Below are positions 26,684-35,070 of a stretch of DNA of 35,953 bases, one piece after another (position 1 is the first letter of the stretch; the number at the start of each line of letters is the position of its first letter). The notes beneath the pieces are model-generated. The model was not told where the DNA came from and did not search any database. It worked only from the letters and a program-made list of their open reading frames with translations. The position numbers and the translations under genes are program-made. Source of the stretch: CAYUVA01 sp964448115 [NCBI: uncultured bacterium] (GTDB lineage Bacteria > CAYUVA01); the NCBI GenBank assembly GCA_964448115.1, contig CAYUVA010000036.1, positions 1-35,953 of the forward strand, given 5' to 3'.

Positions 26684-29578
26684 TTATTCACCGCAATTAA
26701 GATAAGGCCACAGATCAGAGCCGACATCGTAGGTATTTATCGCCAAGACCTCCAGGAGATATTGTCCCGACGGTGCTCCGGCGCCAACCGGGATGATAAG
26801 TGAATAAAGATCTCCATTCGGTGTGAGAAAGACGCCGGTCGAGGTGCCGAATATGAGGATCTCCACTGACTTGATATTCTGATCCGGTGAATAGATTGAC
26901 AGGTTCAGGTGCCCTCCGCTCTCGTCTATGTAGGTATCGAAGTATCCACCTACATGGATAGATGGCTTCTCACGAGAGCTGACCGTGATCGACTTATAGA
27001 CCGGCGTCTCGACAAAGCCGGCGAAGTCCCATGCCCTGCTTGCCACCGTGTAGATCCCGTATTCGGGTATGCTCCAGTAATAGCTCCATCCCTTTGTTCG
27101 AGTGGCATTGTTCCAGGTCGTCCCGCCATCGGTGGTAACCTTGACCTCTTGCACCCCAGAGCCGTCATCTAAAGCCTGGATCTGCATGGTAAACTGCATG
27201 TCATATAATATCTGTCCATCGGTCAGGTTGGTGATGATCGACTCAGGCGGGTTGCCATCCACGATCACCTCCAGCCAATCCAGCTCCTCTTCGATGTTCC
27301 CTCCCAGGTCAGTGGCACGGCTAGACACCGTATAGTGTCCATCAGCAACAGGATTCCAGGTATAGCTCCAGTTGCTGTCGGCAACCTTGGAGTGTTCCGC
27401 CTGGTACCAGGTTCTTCCATTATCATCGGAGAAGTGCACGAGATGGACACCGGAGCCTTCATCACCAGCAGAGAAGCTCAACGGTATCGGCGATTGAGTT
27501 AAGATAGCCCCCGGCAGCAGGTTGTCTATGTTCGACCATGGCGGCAGGTTATCGACCGTAACCGCTATGCCTTGTCCAATAGCCTCCCGATTACTATCAT
27601 TATCTAATGCTCTTGATATCAAGGTATATGAGCCTGTTTCAGGAAGCTCCCATTCGTAATACCAATTATGCTTGCCGTTGGCGACCTCCCATGTCATACC
27701 TGCATCAGTGGAGATCTCCACTCTATCAATGCCGCTGCCGCTATTATCTAAGGCGGTTCCGCGGATGGTGTAATTCTCCCCGCTAAGCACGGCACCAGGT
27801 AGGGGATCATTGATCGCTGAGCTGGGAGCATCAGGATTATCCGCACTGGTGAATGTATAAGATCCACTAAAGGAGTTGGGGAAGGCTGCCAGGTCAGCAG
27901 CGCTGACCTCAACGGTAATTACATCATAAGACGAGAAGTTGTAAATGGGGTCAATAGTGCAATGGTATCCCTTATCGACCTCAAATATCGTAAGGTTCTC
28001 GCTGTGCTCGGTGTCAGAGTATGTTATGCCATCAACGGTGATGCCAATGCTCGGCTGGTTTACCCCGGCTCCGCAGTCAAGTATTTCAAGCTGAATATCA
28101 TTATCTGGAGGGACATCACTGGCTCCTGGCGCTGGCACCTGGTTGTCCATATAGGGCGGAAAGGTATCCGGCACGCCGACTGCGGTGGATAGAGCCATGA
28201 AGTCGCCGTCCTGGGTCCCCACCAGGGCATCCATCCTTCCATCATCATCGAGATCTGGAATCGGAGCGACCGAGAAGACGCGGCTATTCACCAGCCTGCG
28301 GGTGATGATAGAGCCATCCGATGTATCGAGCACATAGGCATAAAGATCGAATGACCCGATGAGGAGATCCTTGACGCAGTTGCCGTTTACATCCTCGAGC
28401 AGAGCCATGGTCCAGACATCTCCGCCGTTTGTAGTACCGGTCTCGGTGGTCCATATCTCGCTTCCATCGTAGCCGCTGATGCAGACCACCTCATTATCCC
28501 AACTGCCGAAGCAGACATCCTCGAAGCCATCTCCATCGACATCGGGTACGGTAACGCAGACCATGCAGATAGTATGGTACTGGATGCGCCATATCACCTC
28601 GCCGCTGCTCCCCTCCAGGCAGACCATGCCGTGGAACTCGGAGCTGTCGCCCCATAGAGCAGCCACCACATCATCGTAGCCAGAGCCGTTCACATCCTTT
28701 ATATTATCGAGCCACATGCTGTCCGCGTCAGCATCGTAAATCCAAATAGCCTCGCTGACCTCGCCACTGGATGCGCCGCTGATGCAATAAATACGAAGAT
28801 CGTAGTGATTCCCCGCCGAGCCGGCTACAACATCTGAGATCCCATCCTCATCGACATCCGGAATGGGAATGACCGGCCAGATTCCATCAGCTACACGGTA
28901 TCTCCAGATCATCTCCCCATCGCCCCGGGCGGCGCCACTAAAGCAAAATACGCTCTTGAAGCCGGTGTGATCGCTATTCCCACCCCCGCCGACCAGGATA
29001 TCCATAACCCCATCGCCATTCACATCCTCAATGGGGGAGATCTGATGCAGCCAAGAGGAGGTCGGCTCGTCGTAGCCGTGCCAGACAAAGATCTCGTTGC
29101 CGCTGTATCCATCGAAGGCATAGACGCTGCGCCCAGCGCCCTGGGTACCCCCCACATTAGCCATCAGAATATCATAAGAGCCATTTTCATTGAGATCCGG
29201 TATGATCGACAGATTGAAATTATCATTTGGTATGCAGTTCTCATGCCACCAAAGCGGTGTCGGGTTTCCGCTGCTTGCGCCACTAATCATGAACATACCC
29301 TTATCGAACAGGTATCCCATGGCGCCGACCGCATCCCACTTGCCATCGCCGTCTATATCGGGGATAGACGCTATAGCCTCCCAGCTATCTTCACGAGTAT
29401 AATTCCATAACTGGGTCATGGTCGGAAATGTGGAGTTAACCTGCTGGGGATAATAATCAGTCGGTGCATATTTATGCTGGTGAATTAGCCTCATTAATTT
29501 CGAGTCCTCTTGTGCATCGACTACATGCATCATCGCAAGCACTACAATACAAGCTAAGAACGCCTTTTTTCTGTCCAT
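26684..29578 (-). CDS. Secreted FG-GAP/integrin-like beta-propeller with Ig-like repeats and GGY-PYL domain
   Basis: 964 residues from the ATG at 29578 (AAGGAG upstream; a longer frame lacks a site). A signal peptide ends near VDA-QE (about 22). Residues 50-480 hold eight calcium-loop repeats of the integrin-alpha/FG-GAP type, such as [28 protein letters not shown] and [14 protein letters not shown]. Next come one Ig-like domain (about 485-600) and three similar Ig-like repeats (about 600-865), each with a D-GSGV--V--S-D-G-TW core and a SRA-D ending. The C-terminal module (about 26972-26684) has GGYFDT and ends WPYL, but lacks the acidic DDG-AGD loop found in the other copies. It is probably a cell-surface or extracellular adhesion or binding protein. 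The gene precedes the Asp-box protein in the same operon. Confidence 0.85.
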   Translation of the reverse strand: MDRKKAFLACIVVLAMMHVVDAQEDSKLMRLIHQHKYAPTDYYPQQVNSTFPTMTQLWNYTREDSWEAIASIPDIDGDGKWDAVGAMGYLFDKGMFMISGASSGNPTPLWWHENCIPNDNFNLSIIPDLNENGSYDILMANVGGTQGAGRSVYAFDGYSGNEIFVWHGYDEPTSSWLHQISPIEDVNGDGVMDILVGGGGNSDHTGFKSVFCFSGAARGDGEMIWRYRVADGIWPVIPIPDVDEDGISDVVAGSAGNHYDLRIYCISGASSGEVSEAIWIYDADADSMWLDNIKDVNGSGYDDVVAALWGDSSEFHGMVCLEGSSGEVIWRIQYHTICMVCVTVPDVDGDGFEDVCFGSWDNEVVCISGYDGSEIWTTETGTTNGGDVWTMALLEDVNGNCVKDLLIGSFDLYAYVLDTSDGSIITRRLVNSRVFSVAPIPDLDDDGRMDALVGTQDGDFMALSTAVGVPDTFPPYMDNQVPAPGASDVPPDNDIQLEILDCGAGVNQPSIGITVDGITYSDTEHSENLTIFEVDKGYHCTIDPIYNFSSYDVITVEVSAADLAAFPNSFSGSYTFTSADNPDAPSSAINDPLPGAVLSGENYTIRGTALDNSGSGIDRVEISTDAGMTWEVANGKHNWYYEWELPETGSYTLISRALDNDSNREAIGQGIAVTVDNLPPWSNIDNLLPGAILTQSPIPLSFSAGDEGSGVHLVHFSDDNGRTWYQAEHSKVADSNWSYTWNPVADGHYTVSSRATDLGGNIEEELDWLEVIVDGNPPESIITNLTDGQILYDMQFTMQIQALDDGSGVQEVKVTTDGGTTWNNATRTKGWSYYWSIPEYGIYTVASRAWDFAGFVETPVYKSITVSSREKPSIHVGGYFDTYIDESGGHLNLSIYSPDQNIKSVEILIFGTSTGVFLTPNGDLYSLIIPVGAGAPSGQYLLEVLAINTYDVGSDLWPYLNCGE

Positions 29579-29613
29579 ATTACTTCTCCTTTCCAACCAA
29601 ATAGTCTTGTATA

Positions 29614-29641
29614 ATTTTATCAGAATATCAAATTGACTCAA
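29614..29641 (-). promoter_or_regulatory. Candidate promoter for the two-gene propeller operon
   Basis: Minus strand: TTGAGT (29641-29636; four of six), 16-base spacer, TAAAAT (29619-29614; five of six). The leader would be about 30 bases and contains AAGGAG. Moderate support only. Confidence 0.4.
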
Positions 29642-29782
29642 TGTTAACCCTTAAGGCTGTAAGCAAGACGGTGCACACCTGCTCATAGCCTTGATGGGAA
29701 GAATATAGTTGTAAAACATAGCCAACAGCGCATGCAACCTGTTTACTTTGCGTTTCGACCTCAGGTCATTATAATGATTTTC

Positions 29783-30640
29783 ATGACTCGAAAACAAAAT
29801 GAAGATGAGGCAATTGATCTTCGCAAGCTGCTAGTCGATTACCTCCAATACTATAAGATGCTTGGCTTAGATGGATTGTATATCGATGCGGTCAAGCCGA
29901 AGGAGGCAAAGAAAGATAGGGCATTAGCTGACAAGCCTACAGAGACGCCGCCAGCACCATCGCTCAAGCCCCCTTCACCGCCAAAGCCTCCCAATGAGCC
30001 AAGACAGAAAGGACAGACGATTTCATCTGATGCACCTAAGCAGCTAACCACCCTGGAGAAGAAGATAATCCTCATGCGCCAGTTGGAGGATGAGATAAGG
30101 CAATGCCAGAGGTGTCCCTTGTTCAAGAGAAGGAAACATACAGTCCTCGGCGAGGGCGACCTCGATGCAGAGCTTATGTTCATCGGTGAGGCTCCCGGCG
30201 AAAAGGAGGATGAACAGGGAAAACCTTTCGTTGGAGCGGCTGGCGAGCTGCTAACCAAGATGATTGAAGCAATGCAGCTTAGCCGTGAGCAGGTTTATAT
30301 CGGCAATATAGTCAAATGCAGACCCCCTGGCAATCGAAATCCGCTGCCTGGGGAAGCAAGACAGTGTCTTCCATACATCGAGGAGCAAATCAGGATTGTA
30401 AGCCCCAAGGTTATAGTAGCTCTTGGCGCCATTGCTGCCAGATACCTGCTTTCTTCAGAGCGTAGAATCTCCGATCTCAGGGGCAAATTCCACCAGTATG
30501 CTCTAGGAATAAAGGTGATGCCAACCTTCCATCCCGCTCGGTTATTTCATAATCCAGGGGAAAAGATCCTGGTCTGGAGCGACCTGAAAATGGTTATGCA
30601 GGAACTTGGCATCCCGATACCGGATAGGAAAAAACAATGA
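29783..30640 (+). CDS. Family 4 uracil-DNA glycosylase (iron-sulfur type)
   Basis: 285 residues from the ATG at 29783. A Pro/Lys-rich spacer (40-90) follows a short N-terminal helical region; the catalytic domain starts near residue 93. It has the four iron-sulfur cysteines in the family spacing: CQRC (108, 111), Cys179 (VKCRPPGNR) and Cys195 (ARQCLP). Motif 1 is GEAPGEKED...GKPFVG and the leucine-loop motif is FHPARL (249-254), as in family 4 enzymes. It should remove uracil from DNA. A TATAAT sequence at 29770-29775 lies 7 bases before this ATG and overlaps an earlier ATG (29774), supporting a leaderless start here. The earlier frame from 29732 is unlikely. It overlaps the next gene by four bases (ATGA). 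Confidence 0.9.
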   Translation: MTRKQNEDEAIDLRKLLVDYLQYYKMLGLDGLYIDAVKPKEAKKDRALADKPTETPPAPSLKPPSPPKPPNEPRQKGQTISSDAPKQLTTLEKKIILMRQLEDEIRQCQRCPLFKRRKHTVLGEGDLDAELMFIGEAPGEKEDEQGKPFVGAAGELLTKMIEAMQLSREQVYIGNIVKCRPPGNRNPLPGEARQCLPYIEEQIRIVSPKVIVALGAIAARYLLSSERRISDLRGKFHQYALGIKVMPTFHPARLFHNPGEKILVWSDLKMVMQELGIPIPDRKKQ

Positions 30641-31554
30641 TAACCGAGCCATACTACGCACACCTGGCTTATGCGCCATCACAGCTCGATTATACGGTAA
30701 CAGCCAAGGCGCTTCCCATCATTTGCGGGATAAGGAAGCTAGGGGGCAAGGCGGTGATCCTGCCGTTTGGATCCGCTTCGGTAGCAGTCATGCAAGGCTT
30801 CATCGATCTGGCTCGTTGTGTGCAGATGTGCGAGCTGGAACTTATTGTCAAAACCAGCACTCATAGTGTAGTCGATATGTTGGATAGGCTGGGGGATAAA
30901 AAGCTGAGCATTGTATTTACGCTGCATAGCATGAATCCCGACCTGCATGATTATGCGACCTATAAGGGCTCTTATGATGGAATTTTAGGGGCGATCAGGC
31001 TGCTGCACCACGGACGAATCAAATCGTGGATCGAGCTTATAGTGCGAGATAACGAGGTTGATAAGCTCAAGGAGGCTGCTGCACTGGCGCAAAAAGAAGC
31101 GATCCCGATCATGGCATTACCGCAGCCGCGCTTTGCTACAAAAGGGGGGCTGAGCAGAGATGGAATATTGATGATGCTCGAATATTTGAGTGCTGGGAAA
31201 CCATTTTTCATTCCAGAAGCCCTGCTTCGATTTTGCCTACATGGCGGGAATGACCCCAAGTCCCCTCGCTGCTATACCACAAACGCCATTGTGGCTGCCG
31301 ATATAGAGGGGAGACTTTATCACCCGTGTCGATATTATCGAGCAGAAGCCTTCCAGCTAGATAAACCGTTGGAGAAGGTCTATATGAGCAAGCCATACAA
31401 AAGGTTGCTCAATAAGGGGGCTGCATACCCAGTCTGCCTAGGGTGCACAGCTTATGATTACATGATGGCATCCTTCAAGTACAATAGCGATGGCTATACC
31501 AGGCTGCATAAAAAAGATCTGCACCGCTGGAAAGAGACACTCGATGCCCTATAG
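30637..31554 (+). CDS. Radical-SAM-like protein lacking the core CxxxCxxC motif
   Basis: 305 residues. The middle and C-terminus follow the radical SAM plan: KLSIVFTLHSMNPDLHDYATYKG (89-111) is the usual beta-strand/substrate-handling segment, followed by a WIELIVRDNEVDKL strand (131-144). A SPASM/twitch-like Cys-rich C-terminus has Cys200, Cys212, Cys231 (GRLYHPCRYY) and a CLGC pair (267, 270). The N-terminus, where the SAM cluster loop should lie, has no CxxxCxxC (only Cys30), and the GGEP motif position reads FGSAS (44-48). It may therefore hold only auxiliary clusters or act as a non-catalytic scaffold. I do not recognise a named family. Its ATG overlaps the uracil-DNA glycosylase stop, so the two are translationally coupled. 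Confidence 0.6.
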   Translation: MITEPYYAHLAYAPSQLDYTVTAKALPIICGIRKLGGKAVILPFGSASVAVMQGFIDLARCVQMCELELIVKTSTHSVVDMLDRLGDKKLSIVFTLHSMNPDLHDYATYKGSYDGILGAIRLLHHGRIKSWIELIVRDNEVDKLKEAAALAQKEAIPIMALPQPRFATKGGLSRDGILMMLEYLSAGKPFFIPEALLRFCLHGGNDPKSPRCYTTNAIVAADIEGRLYHPCRYYRAEAFQLDKPLEKVYMSKPYKRLLNKGAAYPVCLGCTAYDYMMASFKYNSDGYTRLHKKDLHRWKETLDAL

Positions 31555-31666
31555 TAATAAGGTCATGGAGCAGATCTCTTCTTTGCGTCTTTGGGTGATC
31601 AAATCTTTCTTAAATTTATTTTTGACAAAGCTCCTATTCCATCGGGAGTATCGCGGAAACTCATCC

Positions 31667-32125
31667 TCAGATCTTTAGGAGCTTTTTCTCGAAGTTCGCT
31701 ACCTTTGGTGGTTTCTTTCCCTTGCCTGGGATCAATTCATGACCCTCTTGCTTGAGCTTTTTCGCTTGTGAGGAAGCTCCCCCAGGGTACTTTTCATTGA
31801 GGGATCCGTCTCCCTTAATAGTACGCCAGTAGGGAGTAATATCTTTGGTACCCTCGGCGTTTTTTTCCTCTGCAGCTTCGGCAGCGATGCGCAGAAAGAT
31901 CCCTGTGCATAGTGGGCAGGTATTGTCTGCTCCAAAACGAGCTGCTAGGTTACCTCGTATCTGATTAACAGTGATCAGCTCGCCGGGTCGAGGTTTTCGC
32001 ATAAGCTCATCCACATCCAACGGAGTAGGTATGAGCAAGGTCTTACCGGGATTTCTTTTATCTTCGACAACCTTTCGTTCCTGCTTTTTATGGAGCTTAT
32101 CACTCCATGGTGTGCGAGTTTTCAT
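31667..32125 (-). CDS. MGMT-like / alkyltransferase-like (ATL) family protein
   Basis: 152 residues. It carries the DNA-binding fold of O6-alkylguanine-DNA alkyltransferases: GELITVNQIRGNLAARFG (48-65), LCTGIFLRIAAEAAEE (72-87) and ITPYWRTIKGDGSLNEKYPGG (96-116), followed by the EGHELIPGKGKKPP tail. The active-site PCHR is replaced by PYWR (98-101), so there is no acceptor cysteine at that site, as in ATL proteins that recognise alkylated guanine and hand it to nucleotide excision repair. Cys70 and Cys73 are present but not in the acceptor position. The ATG at 32125 has GGAG upstream. It lies 29 bases after the V-ATPase K gene and may be read from the same transcript. MGMT-family annotation is secure, the ATL role is inferred. 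Confidence 0.8.
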   Translation of the reverse strand: MKTRTPWSDKLHKKQERKVVEDKRNPGKTLLIPTPLDVDELMRKPRPGELITVNQIRGNLAARFGADNTCPLCTGIFLRIAAEAAEEKNAEGTKDITPYWRTIKGDGSLNEKYPGGASSQAKKLKQEGHELIPGKGKKPPKVANFEKKLLKI

Positions 32126-32154
32126 TAGAACTCCGAATAGTGAAAGTTGTTAAC

Positions 32155-32604
32155 TCAGGGAACCAGCATGATGGCAGCAACTATGCAGAATACCATGGCA
32201 AACAAGGCAAAGCCCTCGATGATACCCGGAGCTGCTGCGCACTTGCCGAACAGGCTCGGATTCTTGGCGGTTGCTTTTATGCCGGTAGCACAAGCCTTGC
32301 CTTGTATTACTGCATCTATCATGATTGCCGTCCCACCGATCAGCCCCAGGGCGAAAGTGGTTATGCCGCCATGAACCTTGGTGATCAGTATGAACATCAG
32401 CACGATCCCATAGATGGACTGCGATGAGGGGAATGCAGAAAGCGCTACCAGCTTGCCATGGGCACTCGGGTCGGTTCTCTCGTTCTCCATTGCCCCGTGC
32501 GAGGCTCTGCCGGCGATTCCGCAGCCCAAGGCACTGCCGATAGCTGATAATCCGACCGCGAAGGCTGGTCCCAGGTATCCTAAAAAATTGAAGAATTCTT
32601 CCAT
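32155..32604 (-). CDS. ntpK: V-type ATPase subunit K (membrane proteolipid)
   Basis: 149 residues forming two helical hairpins (four membrane segments), the duplicated c-subunit that makes the rotor ring. The ion-site residues resemble the sodium-type Enterococcus hirae NtpK: Ser61-Gln62 in FPSSQSIYG (its Thr64-Gln65), Gln101 in VIQGKACATG (its Gln110) and Glu130 in APGIIEGFAL (its Glu139). Only the second hairpin has the carboxylate. This points to a sodium-translocating ring. The ATG at 32604 has AAGGAG upstream, 30 bases after the subunit I stop codon. Confidence 0.95.
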   Translation of the reverse strand: MEEFFNFLGYLGPAFAVGLSAIGSALGCGIAGRASHGAMENERTDPSAHGKLVALSAFPSSQSIYGIVLMFILITKVHGGITTFALGLIGGTAIMIDAVIQGKACATGIKATAKNPSLFGKCAAAPGIIEGFALFAMVFCIVAAIMLVP

Positions 32605-32634
32605 ATTCTTATACTCCTTGATTTCTTTAAGGCA

Positions 32635-34419
32635 TTACTTTTGATCCGCCTGGATAATAGAGGCTTTACGGAAGGGGTTGTAAATTCTTCCTCCCCCCTC
32701 GAAGCCCCAGTGATAGCTCTCTATGAAGTTCAAACGCAATCCGTGTATAACTCCGCCCATTATGCAAAGCACGACATTTATCGTATGTCCGAACACGAGG
32801 ATCAGCGGACAGGATATCGCAGATAGCCATAGTGGCGCTGCATCGTAGATCATACCAGCAAGCATATTGAAGGTTTTCGCCATATATACACCTGCCATTG
32901 CCAGCGCGAACAGCCGCAGATACGATAATATATCAGAAAATAGCTGGATTGCTCCCTGTAAGGCTGAGATGCTTTTCAACAATCTTGTTAGAAAACCGCC
33001 TGGTTGCTCGATGCCACTAACTACCATCACAAAAGCCATACCGAGCGCTAAGCCGATAAAACCGTACTCATTAAGCTCAATGGTGAACATCATCCCCCCT
33101 GCCAGGACCATTATCCACCCCAAGGGAGCGACTTTTCTTTCCGATAGGGCGGTCTTGATATTCATCCAGGCGATATTTACCGCCCCCGCCCATAAGGAGA
33201 CCATCATCGCGAAGCGCAGGTATTTGAATTCCTCGTAGCTCGGAATCGCCAACGGGGCTATCTTGTAGATGATCGAGTCGCTCGGTGGCGTCCAGCCGAA
33301 GTAGGTGGCGGTAAGGATGCCGTAGATCATCGTCGATAGAGATAACACTGTGCATAGAAGCAGGAACCTCTGCGCTCCTTGACTGGCATCCTTATGTTTA
33401 TGTTTCAGATATAATGACAATAACAATAACAAGAATCCATAACCGCCATCGGCAATGATCATGCCGAAGAATACGGTAAAGAACCAAAAGACGGTGGAAC
33501 TTGTATCGAAGTCTTGATAATTCGGTGTATCGTAGATGTCGATCAGCGATTTTCCTATCTTGCCCACCGTTTTATTATGCTTTATCAGCGTCGGCGGATT
33601 GTCTTTGGGGCTTGGATCTTTTGCCAGCAGCGCTAGTCCATTCTCATTGCAGAAGGATTCCAGTCTTGGAAGCTCATCAGCCGGGATCCAACCGGTTACG
33701 CTGAATACCTCACCATGCGTGGTCAGGGCGATGATCGCCTTCTTATAGGCAAGGATATCCTCGTGATATACGATAGCTTTTTCAATCTCCGGCAGCAGCG
33801 AGGACATATTGTCCAGCTCCTCCTCGAACATCTCCTGGACTTTTACAAGAGTCGCCTCCTCTGCCCTAAGCTCATGGAGGCTCTGTTCGGGGAGCTTGAT
33901 ATCGTTGAAGGGGAGTTCTACATCGGAGGTAGCAGCCACCGCGAAGATGACATTGCTACCCGTGCGCCGGATAGTGAATATTTCTACCTGGGTAGGGAAC
34001 TCGTATTCATCAAAGGCTTTCTGATGAGCAGAATATATTTTTATAAAAATTCCCCCGTCTTGCAGCTTTTTTATAGGTTCAATATCAAAGTCCCCTAGAG
34101 GCTGCAAGCGTGTTATCTCCTTGCGCAGTTTCTCTAATGATTCTCGCACATCCTCCCTTTTTCGCTGAATACGATCGAACCTCTCTATGAGCTTATGGTG
34201 CTCCAGGCTAGGGTATGATTTACGCGGTTTCCTGCCGGATAAAGCTTTGTACATCTCCTTAAGCGCTCTGATATGTTCAGGGGTGGTGCCGAACAAGCTA
34301 TCCTCGTACGGTTGATCGCTCACCAGGTGCACGACGGCAAGCTCCTGTAGCCGCTCCAATAGCTGGTTTCGATGAGAATTCAAGCCAACCAGGTGTACCT
34401 TTTTCATTTTACTGATCAT
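32635..34419 (-). CDS. ntpI: V-type ATPase subunit I (membrane a-subunit / stator)
   Basis: 594 residues. The N-terminal half (1-310) is soluble and coiled-coil rich, starting MISKMKKVHLVGLNSHRN; the C-terminal half has about seven or eight membrane helices, beginning near STVFWFFTVFFGMIIADGGYG. It forms the ion half-channels against the K ring. The GMIIADGGYG and LSYLRLFALAMAG segments are characteristic of the subunit; the LRLFALAMAG Arg is the expected channel arginine. It starts 8 bases after the subunit D stop codon. Two ATGs are possible, 34419 and 34407; neither has a clear ribosome site, so coupling to D translation is likely. Confidence 0.95.
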   Translation of the reverse strand: MISKMKKVHLVGLNSHRNQLLERLQELAVVHLVSDQPYEDSLFGTTPEHIRALKEMYKALSGRKPRKSYPSLEHHKLIERFDRIQRKREDVRESLEKLRKEITRLQPLGDFDIEPIKKLQDGGIFIKIYSAHQKAFDEYEFPTQVEIFTIRRTGSNVIFAVAATSDVELPFNDIKLPEQSLHELRAEEATLVKVQEMFEEELDNMSSLLPEIEKAIVYHEDILAYKKAIIALTTHGEVFSVTGWIPADELPRLESFCNENGLALLAKDPSPKDNPPTLIKHNKTVGKIGKSLIDIYDTPNYQDFDTSSTVFWFFTVFFGMIIADGGYGFLLLLLSLYLKHKHKDASQGAQRFLLLCTVLSLSTMIYGILTATYFGWTPPSDSIIYKIAPLAIPSYEEFKYLRFAMMVSLWAGAVNIAWMNIKTALSERKVAPLGWIMVLAGGMMFTIELNEYGFIGLALGMAFVMVVSGIEQPGGFLTRLLKSISALQGAIQLFSDILSYLRLFALAMAGVYMAKTFNMLAGMIYDAAPLWLSAISCPLILVFGHTINVVLCIMGGVIHGLRLNFIESYHWGFEGGGRIYNPFRKASIIQADQK

Positions 34420-34427
34420 GATGAGAT

Positions 34428-35054
34428 TCAGGTAACGGTGCTTGGTTGTCGTTTTGCGATTATCTTTCGTTTAGCGATCTTTGCCCTGGCGACCTGGTTT
34501 CTCTCCTGGTCGCCGAGGTATATCTTGATGATTCGTATATTTTCCTCGCAGCGTGGAATCATAACCTTCTCGAACAGGTTGACCCTTTGGGTCGTTTTTC
34601 TAAGCTCCTTTTGCAGCATTTCCAGGGCTTCTCTCGTAACCTGTTCTTCGGCGGTTAGTCGCATGAGCCGGCGCAGTTCTTCGATTGCCGATTCGAGCCA
34701 TACTGGAGTGGCTATAAGGGAATATTCTTCCTCTACAAAAGAGACATCATGTAGCACAGGGATGCGGACGCCGGCGATATTGACCTTATCCCGAACGATT
34801 TCCTTGAGGCTGATTAGTCGCCTCCATCTCTTAGGGCTATACTCAGAGAGTAAAAGGCTCCATTTATAGGCTTGATCCTTAAACCTTTCCAAGCGTCGTT
34901 TCAGCTCGGCGAGCTGTGCCTGCTTGGTTCGCACCTCGACCTGGAGTTGCTGCTTTTTTAATTGTAGCGTAGGCAGAAATCGCTGGAATTTCTTCAGCTC
35001 CCTTTGCTGCTTTTGAAGCTCGTTTTTGGTCAGCCTTATCTTCTTGTCTGCCAT
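34428..35054 (-). CDS. ntpD: V-type ATPase subunit D (central stalk)
   Basis: 208 residues, normal for the family, consisting mainly of two long coiled-coil helices joined by a short globular region. The start MADKKIRLTKNELQKQQREL and the C-terminal IPRCEENIRIIKIYLGDQERNQVARAKIAK segment are diagnostic. It rotates inside the A3B3 head and links to the K ring. The gene lies 8 bases after the subunit B stop codon, whose TGA is in the loop of a small hairpin that separates GGAGG from this ATG. Confidence 0.95.
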   Translation of the reverse strand: MADKKIRLTKNELQKQQRELKKFQRFLPTLQLKKQQLQVEVRTKQAQLAELKRRLERFKDQAYKWSLLLSEYSPKRWRRLISLKEIVRDKVNIAGVRIPVLHDVSFVEEEYSLIATPVWLESAIEELRRLMRLTAEEQVTREALEMLQKELRKTTQRVNLFEKVMIPRCEENIRIIKIYLGDQERNQVARAKIAKRKIIAKRQPSTVT

Positions 35055-35056
35055 CT

Positions 35057-35070
35057 GAGGCTTCAGCCTC
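35057..35070 (-). promoter_or_regulatory. Hairpin containing the subunit B stop codon before subunit D
   Basis: On the minus strand GAGGC-TGAA-GCCTC forms a 5-base stem with the B stop codon TGA inside the tetraloop. GGAGG, the only ribosome site for D, is about 12 bases from the ATG and lies partly in the stem; folding would shorten that distance or mask it, so terminating B ribosomes could control D initiation. Confidence 0.4.

Noticed and set aside
29748-29753. TTGCGT as the -35 for the uracil-DNA glycosylase gene
   Set aside because: It matches the consensus at only three positions; only the -10 is well supported.
30817-30831. CVQMC (CxxxC) in the radical-SAM-like protein as the SAM-cluster motif
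   Set aside because: It lacks the third Cys two residues later and lies after the second strand, not in the loop after the first, so it cannot be the usual cluster site.
31627-31685. Nine-base inverted repeat AAAGCTCCT/AGGAGCTTT followed by T residues, possible terminator for the plus-strand operon
   Set aside because: The loop is about 41 bases long and the right arm lies inside the 3' end of the opposing ATL-like gene; too weak to annotate.
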